Source: Marinobacter confluentis
Lineage (GTDB): Bacteria; Pseudomonadota; Gammaproteobacteria; Pseudomonadales; Oleiphilaceae
DNA: 64,000 nt
NCBI RefSeq assembly: GCF_004785685.1
Contig: NZ_SRPF01000001.1
Location: forward strand, 62,001-126,000
Reading direction: 5' to 3'
Shown piece by piece: positions 50,098-59,326 of this stretch (its first letter is position 1; every line of letters starts with the position of its first letter). A model generated the notes under the pieces. That model ran no database searches. It was not told the origin of the DNA and worked only from the letters and a program-made list of their open reading frames with translations. Position numbers and translations under genes: made by a program.

Positions 50098-50125
50098 TCC
50101 GACGAAAGCAGGGATCCGACGAAAG
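50098..50125 (+). repeat. Two direct 11-bp repeats upstream of the fatty acyl reductase
   Basis: TCCGACGAAAG occurs at 50098-50108 and exactly again at 50115-50125, a 17-bp period. The pair lies about 95 bp before the start codon, where it may be a regulator binding site. Confidence 0.45.
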
Positions 50126-50218
50126 TGGCCCGCAAAATGCAGCTCAGGGAAGGAAAGGGCATGCGCCTTATTCTGCAGTGATGGGCAAAACACATATCGA
50201 TGAGAAGGAGTTCTTAAA

Positions 50219-51757
50219 ATGGCGAATACACAGACAACCTCCGGAGAGTCTACTTCGAGCGTTCTGGAACAGTTAAGCGGCAAGAATGTGCTTATCACCG
50301 GAACGTCCGGATTTCTCGGCAAGGTGGTGCTGGAAAAACTGATCCGGGCGGTTCCGGATATCGGCGGCATTTATCTACTGATCCGTGGCAACAAGAGCCA
50401 TAGAGATGCCCGCAGCCGGTTTCTCAATGAAATTGCCAGTTCGTCGGTATTTGATCGTCTGCGCCATGATGATAACGAAGCTTTTGAGCATTTTCTGGAT
50501 ACCCGTATCCATTGCATTACCGGTGAGGTTACCGAGCCACGCTTTGGCCTTGAGGCCTCCGACTTCCGGAATCTGGCGGGAAAGATTGACGCCTTTATCA
50601 ACTCGGCAGCCAGCGTGAACTTCCGCGAGGAGCTGGACAAGGCTCTGCAGATCAACACCCTGTGCCTGCGTAATATCGCCGCGCTGGCCGGGTTTAACCG
50701 TCACATGGCGGTTATTCAGGTATCCACATGTTATGTGAACGGAAAGAATTCCGGGCAGGTAACCGAGTCGGTGATCAAGCCGGCCGGTGAAGCCATCCCC
50801 CGCAGTAATGATGGCTACTACGAAATCGAGGAGCTCATTCACCTGCTGGAAGACAAGGTTGCCGATGTGCGCACCCGATATTCCGGCAAGACGCTGGAAA
50901 AGAAGCTGGTCGACCTGGGGATTCAGGAAGCCAATCACTATGGCTGGAGTGACACCTACACCTTTACCAAGTGGCTGGGTGAGCAACTGCTGATGAAGGC
51001 GTTGTCCGGTCGCTCGCTGACAATATTACGGCCGTCGATCATTGAAAGCGCACTGGAAGAACCGGCGCCGGGCTGGATTGAGGGAGTGAAAGTGGCTGAT
51101 GCCATCATCCTGGCCTATGCCCGTGAAAAAGTATCCCTGTTCCCGGGTAAGCGCAGTGGCATTATTGATGTGATTCCGGTGGACCTGGTGGCCAATGGCA
51201 TCGTTCTGTCCGTGGCAGAAGCACTGGCAGTGCCAGGTAAGCGCCGCATTTACCAGTGCTGTAGCGGCAGCTCCAACCCCCTGTCTCTGGGTGAGTTCAT
51301 TGACCACGTTATGGCGGAGGCCAGGAACCACTATGCGGACTACAAGCAGCTTTTCTATCGTCAGCCCACGAAACCGTTTCTGGCTGTCAATCGCCGGCTG
51401 TTTGATTTTGTCGTCGGCGGGCTTCGGGTGCCATTGTCCCTGGCGGACCGGGCAATGCGCCTGACCGGCCAGAACCGAGAATTGAAAGCCCTGAAAAATC
51501 TGGATACCGGCCGGTCACTGGCGACCATTTTCGGTTTCTACACCGCACCTGATTACATCTTCAGGAACGACGCTCTGCTGGCGCTCGCCTCGCGCATGGG
51601 CGATGTTGACCGGGTGCTGTTCCCGGTAGACGCCCGTCAGATCGACTGGTCACTGTATCTGCGAAAAATTCACATGAGCGGGCTCAACCGCTATGCGCTT
51701 AAAGAGCGCAAGGTCTACAGCCTGAGGTCGACCCGGGCCCGCCAGAAAGCGGCCTGA
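50219..51757 (+). CDS. Fatty acyl-CoA/acyl-ACP reductase (wax ester pathway)
   Basis: Reduces fatty acyl-CoA to fatty alcohol with NADPH, supplying alcohol for wax-ester storage lipids. The Rossmann motif is G28-TS-G31-FL-G34 and the active-site pair is Tyr247 and Lys251 in YTFTK. The 512-residue sequence closely follows, from memory, the Marinobacter short-form reductase (about 513 residues) along its whole length. A clear AAGGAG ribosome site precedes the ATG, and a terminator follows. The wax ester synthase is not in the window. Confidence 0.93.
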   Translation: MANTQTTSGESTSSVLEQLSGKNVLITGTSGFLGKVVLEKLIRAVPDIGGIYLLIRGNKSHRDARSRFLNEIASSSVFDRLRHDDNEAFEHFLDTRIHCITGEVTEPRFGLEASDFRNLAGKIDAFINSAASVNFREELDKALQINTLCLRNIAALAGFNRHMAVIQVSTCYVNGKNSGQVTESVIKPAGEAIPRSNDGYYEIEELIHLLEDKVADVRTRYSGKTLEKKLVDLGIQEANHYGWSDTYTFTKWLGEQLLMKALSGRSLTILRPSIIESALEEPAPGWIEGVKVADAIILAYAREKVSLFPGKRSGIIDVIPVDLVANGIVLSVAEALAVPGKRRIYQCCSGSSNPLSLGEFIDHVMAEARNHYADYKQLFYRQPTKPFLAVNRRLFDFVVGGLRVPLSLADRAMRLTGQNRELKALKNLDTGRSLATIFGFYTAPDYIFRNDALLALASRMGDVDRVLFPVDARQIDWSLYLRKIHMSGLNRYALKERKVYSLRSTRARQKAA

Positions 51758-51780
51758 TCTGTCTGGCAATGAGTCTCTGG

Positions 51781-51805
51781 AAACCGGGCCCGTGCCCGGT
51801 TTTTT
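51781..51805 (+). terminator. Rho-independent terminator after the acyl reductase
   Basis: A 9-bp perfect stem AAACCGGGC / GCCCGGTTT with a 4-nt loop ends in a run of six T. It begins 24 bp after the stop codon, so the reductase is probably transcribed alone. Confidence 0.93.
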
Positions 51806-52070
51806 GCTTGTTGTTTTCCCTTCCCCGTCTATCCTTAACTCAGGTTGCCCTGGTGTGAAAACGCCATGGATTGTGCTTTGGTTTCTGGCTAAAACTGTCG
51901 GCGCATTAGTACGTTAGTCTAATTCATTGTTCACTGGTGCGCGTGTTGAACTAGGGATATCTATCTTCAGGGCACCCTCGCCCGCACGCCCAGATAATAA
52001 AATAATCAACAGTGACGACAGGCTCAGGGGTTGCTTGCCAGCCCGAGCCTGAAATTAAAAGGGGAGCGCT
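51806..52070 (+). promoter_or_regulatory. Non-coding acs upstream region
   Basis: The gap from the acyl reductase stop to acs is 313 bp. Apart from the terminator it holds no gene that I can see. It must carry the acs promoter. An AT-richer stretch near 51900-51930 (TTAGTACGTTAGTCTAATTC) is the best place for it, but I see no convincing -35/-10 pair. The acs ribosome site is AAAAGGGGAG just before the ATG. Confidence 0.4.
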
Positions 52071-54017
52071 ATGACTGCTAAACAGCTGTATCCGGTAAGC
52101 CCGGAGGTTGCTAAACGGGCTTTGGTTAATAAGGAACAGTACGAAAACATGTACCGCCAGTCGGTAGACGACCCGGAGGCCTTCTGGGGGGAACACGGTA
52201 AGCGCATCGACTGGATCAAGCCCTATACCAAGGTGAAAAACAGCACCTACGATTACGACAAGCTCTCCATCAAATGGTTTGAAGATGGCCAGTTGAATGC
52301 ATCCGCAAACTGTCTGGATCGTCACCTGGAAAGCCGTGGTGACAAGACCGCCATCATTTTCGAGGGCGATGACCCTGCGGATTCACGGCACGTTACCTAT
52401 CGCGAGCTTTACGAGGAAACCTGCAAATTTGCCAACGTTCTGAAAAGCCAGGGCGTGAAGAAAGGCGACGTGGTCACCATCTACATGCCGATGGTTGTGG
52501 AAACCGGCGTAGCCATGCTGGCCTGCGCGCGCATCGGTGCCATTCACTCGGTGGTATTCGGTGGTTTCTCGCCGGAAGCGCTGGGCGCACGGATTGCAAA
52601 CGGCAAGTCCCGTTTCGTGATTACCGCGGACGAGGGCGTTCGTGGCGGGCGCAAGATTCCTCTGAAAAAGAACGTGGATGCCGCGTTGACCAAAGAAGAT
52701 GCCGCGAAGGTAGACAAAGTGATTGTGGTCAAACGCACCGGTGCCGACGTGCCCTGGAAAGATGGCCGGGATGAGTATTACGAAAACCTGATGGAGTCGG
52801 CTTCCACGGATTGCCCGGCCGAGCCGATGAACGCTGAAGACCCGCTGTTCATGCTGTATACGTCCGGCTCTACCGGCGCGCCCAAAGGCGTGCTACATAC
52901 GACCGGTGGGTATATGGTGTACACATCCATGACCCACGAGTATGTCTTCGACTATCACGAGGACGACGTTTACTGGTGTACCGCTGACTTCGGTTGGGTT
53001 ACCGGCCACAGCTACATTCTGTATGGTCCGCTGGCGAATGGTGCGGTCACGGTTCTGTTTGAGGGCGTGCCCAACTATCCGGATTCCTCGCGGATGGGCC
53101 AGATTGTGGACAAGCACAAGGTAAATATCCTCTATACTGCGCCCACCGCGATCCGCGCGCTGATGGCTGAGGGTGAGTCCTGCATGAACGGTACCACCCG
53201 CGACAGCCTGCGGCTGATGGGTTCGGTGGGTGAACCGATCAACCCCGAAGCCTGGGAGTGGTACCATCGGGTTATTGGCAACGGTAAGTGCCCGATTGTG
53301 GATACCTGGTGGCAGACCGAAACCGGTGGCATTCTGATTTCGCCCCTGCCCGGTGCGATTGATCTGAAGCCCGGCTCCGCGACCAAGCCTTTCTTTGGTG
53401 TAAAACCCGCGCTGGTGGATAACGACGGCAAGATTCTGGAAGGCAAGGCCGAGGGCAATCTGGTGATCCTGGACAGCTGGCCAGGCCAGATGCGCACTAT
53501 CTTTGGTGATCATGAGCGCTTCAAACAGACCTATTTCAGCACCTATCCGGGCAGATATTTCACCGGTGACGGCGCCCGCCGTGATGAGGACGGCTATTAC
53601 TGGATTACCGGCCGCGTGGACGATGTTCTGAACGTCTCAGGCCACCGGCTCGGCACCGCAGAAGTGGAAAGCGCGCTGGTGGCTCACAGCAAGGTCGCCG
53701 AAGCGGCCGTTGTTGGCTATCCTCATGACATTAAAGGCCAGGGCATCTACGTTTATGTCACTCTGGTGCATGGTGAAGAGCCGTCCGAGGAGCTTCGCAA
53801 GGAGCTGGTTCAGTGGGTGCGGCAGGAAATTGGTCCGATTGCATCGCCGGATGTGATTCAATGGGCGCCCGGCCTGCCGAAAACCCGGTCTGGTAAAATT
53901 ATGCGTCGCATTCTGCGTAAGATTGCGTCGAACGAACACGATCAACTGGGAGATACTTCCACACTGGCTGACCCTGGCGTGGTAGATGATCTGATCAGTG
54001 GTCGTGAAAATTCTTAA
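52071..54017 (+). CDS. acs: Acetyl-CoA synthetase
   Basis: Activates acetate to acetyl-CoA through acetyl-AMP. The P-loop-like motif [14 protein letters not shown] is present, as are WWQTETGG and the late [10 protein letters not shown] with the conserved acetylatable lysine (about residue 609). At 648 residues the length is standard. A LuxR-type regulator follows after 25 bp, probably co-transcribed. Confidence 0.98.
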   Translation: MTAKQLYPVSPEVAKRALVNKEQYENMYRQSVDDPEAFWGEHGKRIDWIKPYTKVKNSTYDYDKLSIKWFEDGQLNASANCLDRHLESRGDKTAIIFEGDDPADSRHVTYRELYEETCKFANVLKSQGVKKGDVVTIYMPMVVETGVAMLACARIGAIHSVVFGGFSPEALGARIANGKSRFVITADEGVRGGRKIPLKKNVDAALTKEDAAKVDKVIVVKRTGADVPWKDGRDEYYENLMESASTDCPAEPMNAEDPLFMLYTSGSTGAPKGVLHTTGGYMVYTSMTHEYVFDYHEDDVYWCTADFGWVTGHSYILYGPLANGAVTVLFEGVPNYPDSSRMGQIVDKHKVNILYTAPTAIRALMAEGESCMNGTTRDSLRLMGSVGEPINPEAWEWYHRVIGNGKCPIVDTWWQTETGGILISPLPGAIDLKPGSATKPFFGVKPALVDNDGKILEGKAEGNLVILDSWPGQMRTIFGDHERFKQTYFSTYPGRYFTGDGARRDEDGYYWITGRVDDVLNVSGHRLGTAEVESALVAHSKVAEAAVVGYPHDIKGQGIYVYVTLVHGEEPSEELRKELVQWVRQEIGPIASPDVIQWAPGLPKTRSGKIMRRILRKIASNEHDQLGDTSTLADPGVVDDLISGRENS

Positions 54018-54042
54018 GGGAATGCTGAAAAGGGAACGCTGA

Positions 54043-54708
54043 ATGTCACAATCCATAATCGTCGCTGATGATCACCCTCTGTTTCGGGCAGCGCTGAAAC
54101 AGGCGGTTAATCAGGCGGTACCTGATGCGGAAACGGTAGAAGTGGACAGCATCAAGGCCCTGCAGGCGGCGGTTGAGTCGCACCCGGACGCGGATCTGGT
54201 TCTTCTGGATCTGAACATGCCGGGTGCCCATGGCTTCTCCGGGCTTGTCTTCATGCGGGGGCAATACCCGGGTTTGCCGGTGGTTGTGGTTTCAGGCTCA
54301 GAGGAAATGCAGGTGATGCGGCGGTCGATAGATTACGGGGCGTCTGGTTTCATCCCGAAATCCGCGCCGCTGCCCACCATCACCGAAGCCATTCAGGCGG
54401 TTCTTGAAGGAGATGTCTGGCTACCGGAAGGCGTGGCAGACAAGCTGGAGCGGATGCAGTCGGATACCACCGACTTTTCCGAGAAGCTTGCCTCATTGAC
54501 CCCCCAGCAGTTCCGGGTGCTCGGCATGCTGGCGGAAGGCCTGCTTAACAAGCAGATTGCCTATGATCTGGATGTGTCAGAAGCCACCATCAAGGCGCAC
54601 ATCACTGCGGTGTTCCGCAAACTGGGTGTACGTAATCGTACCCAGGCGGTGATTGCCATTCAGCAGATGGAGATTGATCCTTCGGATACGTCCCTGTCCG
54701 GAAGCTGA
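54043..54708 (+). CDS. erdR: LuxR-family response regulator (ErdR/CrbR type)
   Basis: A 221-residue two-component regulator: receiver domain with Asp56 in LLDLNMPG, and a C-terminal LuxR helix-turn-helix (LTPQQFRVLGMLAEG, NKQIAYDLDVSEATIKAHIT). In pseudomonads and Vibrio, regulators of this group with the kinase CrbS/ErcS control acs and alcohol or acetate use, and adjacency to acs supports the same role here. No kinase is beside it. Confidence 0.8.
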   Translation: MSQSIIVADDHPLFRAALKQAVNQAVPDAETVEVDSIKALQAAVESHPDADLVLLDLNMPGAHGFSGLVFMRGQYPGLPVVVVSGSEEMQVMRRSIDYGASGFIPKSAPLPTITEAIQAVLEGDVWLPEGVADKLERMQSDTTDFSEKLASLTPQQFRVLGMLAEGLLNKQIAYDLDVSEATIKAHITAVFRKLGVRNRTQAVIAIQQMEIDPSDTSLSGS

Positions 54709-54722
54709 GATAACCCTGTTGT

Positions 54723-54750
54723 GTCGGATTACGCCTTCGGCGAATCCGAC
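54723..54750. terminator. REP-like palindrome between convergent genes
   Basis: GTCGGATT (54723-54730) pairs with AATCCGAC (54743-54750). Inside, CGCC pairs with GGCG around TTC, with one bulged A, giving a 12-bp stem. It lies 9 bp before the end of the convergent dehydrogenase gene (54760) and probably serves as a two-way terminator. The sequence resembles common extragenic palindromes of the TCGGATTA...TAATCCGA type. Confidence 0.6.
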
Positions 54751-54759
54751 CCTTTCCTG

Positions 54760-55737
54760 TCACTTACTGGCATACCCCAGCTTCTTGTCCACCAGATTAA
54801 ATCGCTCCTGACCTTTCTGCCACCGATCCAGGTTATCCAGGAACTGATCCGTCAGCGCGCGTTTCCAGCCGATGAAGTCGCCGGACATGTGGGCGGTCAT
54901 AATCACGTTTTCCATGTCCCACAGCGGATGGTCCGCGGGTAGGGGTTCTTCCTCGAATACATCCAGCGCTGCGCCAGCGATTTCGCCGCTTTTCAGCGCA
55001 TCGATCAGGTCATCGGTTTTTACCACCGGGCCGCGGCCGATGTTAATCAGGCGGGCGCTGTTACGCATGGATTTGAACGCTTTGGCATTGAACAGGCCTT
55101 CGGTCTGCGGCGTCAGCGGTGCGGCAATGACCACGTAATCGGCCAGGCCCAGCTGTTCGGTCAAATCGTCATTGCCGTGAACGGCAACAAAATCGTCATC
55201 CTGGCGGGGCTTGCGTGCGATACCGTGGGGTTTCAGGCCAACCGCCTTGCACAACCGGGCAATCTGGCCACCGATGGAGCCGGCGCCGACAATCAGCACC
55301 TGCTGGCCTTCCGCGCGCTCGGTATCCCGGTGCTTCCATTCATGCCGGGCCTGAAGCCTCATGGACCCCGGGAAGTCCTTGGCGAACATCAGGATCGTGC
55401 ACAGCACGTATTCGGCGATGGTGCGGTCAAAAATGCCCCGGGCGTTGGTGACGGTGACATCGCCGTCGATCAGCGCCGGAAACATCAGCGCATCAACCCC
55501 GGCGCTGGTGGCGTGAATCCATTCCAGTCTGTCGGCGGAGGGCCAGGCGGCAGCCAGTGCTTCGGTGCGGAAGTCGGTCACCATCATCACATTGGTGCCG
55601 GGCAGGGTGTTGTTCAGGGTGGCTTCGTCCCAGGCAAAGCGGACTTCGGCCCGTGCCCGCAGCGCGTCCATTCCGGGAGGCTCCTGCTCCCCGGGTGCTG
55701 TCAGAACGGTTACAACCGGCTTGGTGTTTTGATTCAT
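54760..55737 (-). CDS. D-2-hydroxyacid dehydrogenase family protein
   Basis: A 325-residue NAD(P)-dependent dehydrogenase. The nucleotide-binding motif GAGSIGGQIARLCKAVG is at about residues 151-167. The catalytic residues are recognisable as Arg in INIGRGPVV, Glu in DVFEEEPLP, and His in TAHMSGD near residue 284. The substrate is not predictable from sequence; glyoxylate/hydroxypyruvate-type reductases are closest in style. It faces away from the aminotransferase gene across 245 bp. Confidence 0.88.
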   Translation of the reverse strand: MNQNTKPVVTVLTAPGEQEPPGMDALRARAEVRFAWDEATLNNTLPGTNVMMVTDFRTEALAAAWPSADRLEWIHATSAGVDALMFPALIDGDVTVTNARGIFDRTIAEYVLCTILMFAKDFPGSMRLQARHEWKHRDTERAEGQQVLIVGAGSIGGQIARLCKAVGLKPHGIARKPRQDDDFVAVHGNDDLTEQLGLADYVVIAAPLTPQTEGLFNAKAFKSMRNSARLINIGRGPVVKTDDLIDALKSGEIAGAALDVFEEEPLPADHPLWDMENVIMTAHMSGDFIGWKRALTDQFLDNLDRWQKGQERFNLVDKKLGYASK

Positions 55738-55982
55738 CTGTCCTCCGCTGTGAATGCCATGCGCATCAAGCTTACAGTCTGGTATGTCCCCCTGCGGCGG
55801 TCAACCGCAAGGCTGCATACGGGCCAAGTCTTAGCCCAATGTCTTAGGGCGGGATGGGCGCTTGTCAGCGGGCTATAATCGTTCACCACCATGTTTCGGT
55901 TTTTATCTCTTGTGTGGCCTGAATTTACTGGCTAACCTGCCAGTTGATTCATTATTTTACTCCCTGCCCAAGAGGTGTGTTT

Positions 55983-57209
55983 ATGGCCGGAGCCGTCAAT
56001 AAAGAAACCGATCAGGCGAAGCCTCGGAAGGTCAAGTATCGCAAGTCCAAGGCAAGCTGGAACCCGGCCATGCAGGCGGTTCCCGTGCCCGGTATTCGCC
56101 GGATGGTGAACATGGCGGCCACCATGAAGGATGTGATTCATCTTTCCATTGGCCAGCCCGACCTGCCAACACCGCCCCACGTCATCGAAGCCTACATCGA
56201 TGCGCTGAACGCCGGGCAGACCGGTTACACCATGGACGCAGGACTGCCGGAACTGCTTGTGGCACTTCGGGACTATTACGGCAAGCGCTACAACCGCAAG
56301 CTGACCCGCGACAACATCCTGGTCACAAGCGGTGCCACCGAGGCCATGTACCTGGCGATTTCCGCCACGTCTGCGCCGGGCCGCCAGTTCATTGTCACCG
56401 ACCCGTCCTTCCTGCTTTATGCGCCGCTGATTCGCATGAACGGGGGCGAGGTGAAGTTTGTGCCGACGCGCGCCGAGAATAACCACCAGCTGGACCCGGA
56501 CGAAGTGATCAAGGCAATGGGTTCGCGAACCTTCGCATTGATTCTGAATAACCCGAACAACCCCACTGGCGCGGTCTACCCTCGCAGCACGGTCGAAACC
56601 ATCCTGGAAGAGTGTGCCTACCGCGGCATTCAGGTCTACGCCGACGAAGTCTACGATCACCTGACCTTCGACGACGATGACTTCGCCAGCGTGCTGAGCT
56701 GTTCCATGGACCTGGACAACGTCATGTGCATGAGCAGCTTCTCCAAGACCTACAGCATGGCCGGCCTGCGGGTAGGCTGGGTGATTTCCAGCCAGGCGGC
56801 GATCAAGTCCCTGCGGCGGTTCCACATGTTCACCACGTCTGTGGCCAACACGCCTTCCCAGTTCGCCGGTGTTGCCGCGCTGACCGGTGACCAGCAGTGC
56901 GTGCGCGATATGGTGAATATCTACCGTGAGCGCCGTGACAAGACCGTTGAGCTGATCGAACAGACGCCCTACATGACCGGTTACAAGCCAGGAGGCGCCT
57001 TCTTCGCCTTCCCGGACCTGCCGCCGCACGTTGATGGCTCTGACGTCTGCCTGCGCATGCTGAAGGAAACCGGTGTCTGCATGGTGCCCGGGGATGCCTT
57101 TGGTGAGCACTGCACCAATGCCGTCCGGATCAGCTTCTCTACCACCTGCGAGAAGCTTGAAGAAGCGTTCGACCGCGTCATCCCCTGGATGGCGAAGCAG
57201 CAGTTCTGA
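55983..57209 (+). CDS. Class I/II pyridoxal-phosphate aminotransferase
   Basis: A 408-residue PLP enzyme of the aspartate aminotransferase superfamily. The Schiff-base lysine is Lys255 in SSFSKTYSMAGLRVGW. NNPNNPTGAVY, YADEVYDHL and the substrate-carboxylate Arg in VRISFSTTCE are present. The N-terminal 30 residues are basic and unusual (KETDQAKPRKVKYRKSKASW). The ATG at 55983 has an AAGAGGTG ribosome site. The amino donor is unknown. Confidence 0.9.
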   Translation: MAGAVNKETDQAKPRKVKYRKSKASWNPAMQAVPVPGIRRMVNMAATMKDVIHLSIGQPDLPTPPHVIEAYIDALNAGQTGYTMDAGLPELLVALRDYYGKRYNRKLTRDNILVTSGATEAMYLAISATSAPGRQFIVTDPSFLLYAPLIRMNGGEVKFVPTRAENNHQLDPDEVIKAMGSRTFALILNNPNNPTGAVYPRSTVETILEECAYRGIQVYADEVYDHLTFDDDDFASVLSCSMDLDNVMCMSSFSKTYSMAGLRVGWVISSQAAIKSLRRFHMFTTSVANTPSQFAGVAALTGDQQCVRDMVNIYRERRDKTVELIEQTPYMTGYKPGGAFFAFPDLPPHVDGSDVCLRMLKETGVCMVPGDAFGEHCTNAVRISFSTTCEKLEEAFDRVIPWMAKQQF

Positions 57210-57214
57210 CGATC

Positions 57215-57406
57215 ATGTCAGCGCTGGATTCGGTGGAAGTTCAATGTCCTTACTGCTGGGAGGTGCTGGATATCAGCATCGACCCTTCAGTGCCGGATCA
57301 GGAATACGTCGAAGATTGCCAGGTCTGTTGCCAGCCCATCGTGGTTCATGTTGTGCTGGACGAGGATCTGGTTCCTACCGTTAATGTCTGGGCCGAAAAT
57401 GACTGA
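57215..57406 (+). CDS. CPXCG motif cysteine-rich protein
   Basis: A 63-residue protein with two cysteine pairs: CPYC (residues 11-14) and CQVCC (about 35-39), matching the small CPXCG-type zinc-ribbon family common in gammaproteobacteria. It starts 6 bp after the aminotransferase and overlaps the following lipoprotein gene by 8 bp. Function unknown. Confidence 0.85.
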   Translation: MSALDSVEVQCPYCWEVLDISIDPSVPDQEYVEDCQVCCQPIVVHVVLDEDLVPTVNVWAEND

Positions 57407-57977
57407 TCGACTGAATGCGTCCAAGCGCGCTTTGTTTCTGGTACTCATTGCCTGCGTGTCGCTCCTGGGCGGTTGCGCGAGTTTTTCACCCTATTCTGTA
57501 TCTGAGGGCACCATCGAAGGTTATCTTCAGGATGCCGTGGCAGATTTTGACCGGCAGCAGCTGCAGAGCGGCTCGCCGCTGGGATTGTCCCTGAGCAACG
57601 CAGATATCACCCTGGGACCGGATGGGCGTGATGTTGCGGTCATCGATCTGGCAGGGCAGGTGTCTCTGAATGCCATGATGATGAAGCTGCCAGTGGATAT
57701 CGTATTGAAGGTAGAAGGTGCGCCGGTTTACGACAGCCAGGAAAAGGCCATTTACCTGCGTCGGCTGCAGTTACTGGACAGTCGGATTGAATCCTCGTTC
57801 TTCAAGGGTGACCTCAAACCGGTGACAGACGGTGTTATGCGAGGGGTCGCCCAGATGCTGGAAACCATGCCGGTTTACCGGCTGGACGAAACCAATGCGA
57901 CCCAGCGCATGTTTGGCATGGTGCCACTGGATATCCGGGTGGCACCAGGCCGCATTGAGTTCGTGATGGCCGAGTAG
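57399..57977 (+). CDS. DUF1439 lipoprotein
   Basis: About 192 residues. A lipoprotein signal peptide (ALFLVLIACVSLLGGC) with lipobox LGGC puts the lipidated cysteine near residue 26, and Ala-Ser follows, so outer-membrane sorting is likely. The remainder (SEGTIEGYLQDAV, VDIVLKVEGAPVYDSQEKAIYL) is like the YceB/DUF1439 family of predicted lipid-binding lipoproteins. The ATG at 57399 lies inside the end of the CPXCG gene. It converges on the next gene with 3 bp between. Confidence 0.85.
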   Translation: MTDRLNASKRALFLVLIACVSLLGGCASFSPYSVSEGTIEGYLQDAVADFDRQQLQSGSPLGLSLSNADITLGPDGRDVAVIDLAGQVSLNAMMMKLPVDIVLKVEGAPVYDSQEKAIYLRRLQLLDSRIESSFFKGDLKPVTDGVMRGVAQMLETMPVYRLDETNATQRMFGMVPLDIRVAPGRIEFVMAE

Positions 57978-57980
57978 GCC

Positions 57981-59141
57981 TTACCCTGCTTTTTCCAGCC
58001 GAGCACAGATGGCATCGCCGATCTCACGGGTTCCACGCCTGCTGCCGGAGTTCTCGGCCAGGTCCGCCGCGACGGCATCGAACAGCGCCTTTCCGGCGGC
58101 GTTCACCTCATCATTCTGCCGGCCAAACCATTCCAGCATACGTGCGGTGGTGAACAGCATTGCGGTAGGGTCTGCCAGACCTTCGCCGGCGATATCCGGG
58201 GCACTGCCGTGGGTCGGCTCGAACATAGACGGCATGTCCGGGTCATCCGGGTTCAGGTTGCAGGATGGCGCAACCCCCATTCCGCCGGAAAGAACCGCGG
58301 CCAGGTCCGTCAGAATGTCACCCTGAAGGTTGCTGGCCACCACCACGTCAAAGGCCCAGGGTGCCTGAACAAATTTCATGCAGGCGGCGTCCACCAGTTC
58401 ATGATGGGTGGCTACATCCGGGTAGTCCTTAGCCATCTCTTCAAACGCTTCGCTGTACATGTCCCCCCAGTAACGCAGGGCATTGCGCTTGGTGATCACG
58501 CAGACCTGACTCTCACAGGTTCGGCCGTCCAGGGTTTTGAACTGGCGCGAGGTGCCGGCTTCGGCCCGCTCGCTGGCGCGTTTTCTGGCCTGCTCGAAGC
58601 CGTAACGAATGATGCGATCGGTGGCCCGACGGGTGAAGACTTCCATCTGGGTGGCCACCTCATCTGGCCGCCCTTTGCGTAACCGGCCGCCCTGGCCGAC
58701 GTATTCGCCTTCGCTGTTTTCGCGGATGACCAGCATGTCGATGTCTTTGGCGCGCTCGTCCGCCAGATACTGTCTGGCGCCGGGTAGCAGCCGCGCGGGA
58801 CGTTCGCACACCCACTGGTCAAAGCCTTTGCGCATATCCAGCAGCGGTGCCAGCGAGATGCTGTCCGGTAGCAGGTAGCGATTGGGGTCAGACACCGGGC
58901 CCGGGTCGCCCAGCGCTCCCAGCAGAATGGCATCGTAGGCCTTAAGTTGCTCCAGCGCATCGGCGGGCATGGATTCGCCATGCTGCTCATGCCAGGCGTG
59001 AGACGGCCAGGGCAGGTTGGTCCACTCAAGTGGCAGGTTGTGTTTTGTTTTCAGCAGTTCCAGGCAGCGCACCGCCTCGGCAACCACTTCAGGGCCGATC
59101 CCGTCTCCGGGTGTGACGGCAATGCGGAAACTCTTTGCCAT
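57981..59141 (-). CDS. Tartrate/3-isopropylmalate-type dehydrogenase
   Basis: A 386-residue NAD-dependent beta-decarboxylating dehydrogenase. The start IAVTPGDGIGPEVV is shared with LeuB and tartrate dehydrogenase. VIRENSEGEYVGQGGRLRKG and NLQGDILTDLAAVLSGGMGV fit the tartrate dehydrogenase (TtuC/YeaU, D-malate) group better than LeuB. No leu genes are nearby. The true substrate (D-malate, tartrate or similar) is not decided by the sequence. Confidence 0.85.
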   Translation of the reverse strand: MAKSFRIAVTPGDGIGPEVVAEAVRCLELLKTKHNLPLEWTNLPWPSHAWHEQHGESMPADALEQLKAYDAILLGALGDPGPVSDPNRYLLPDSISLAPLLDMRKGFDQWVCERPARLLPGARQYLADERAKDIDMLVIRENSEGEYVGQGGRLRKGRPDEVATQMEVFTRRATDRIIRYGFEQARKRASERAEAGTSRQFKTLDGRTCESQVCVITKRNALRYWGDMYSEAFEEMAKDYPDVATHHELVDAACMKFVQAPWAFDVVVASNLQGDILTDLAAVLSGGMGVAPSCNLNPDDPDMPSMFEPTHGSAPDIAGEGLADPTAMLFTTARMLEWFGRQNDEVNAAGKALFDAVAADLAENSGSRRGTREIGDAICARLEKAG

Positions 59142-59326
59142 AGAGGCTACTCCTTATAGTCAATTCTGCCGTATCAAATTTAGTGTGCCCCAGTGTAGTC
59201 CGGTGGTGCAGTCCCGTGAAATCGGGTTTCCACATAATTTAACGGTTTCTACATTTATCGATTTGAATTTACTGTCTATAGTTGCATTCTAAAGGCCTTA
59301 TTTTTAATTCGCCAAAGATGTAACAG

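Noticed and set aside
55932..57110. 392-codon minus-strand frame opposite the aminotransferase
   Set aside because: Shadow of an enzyme with complete active-site motifs on the plus strand.
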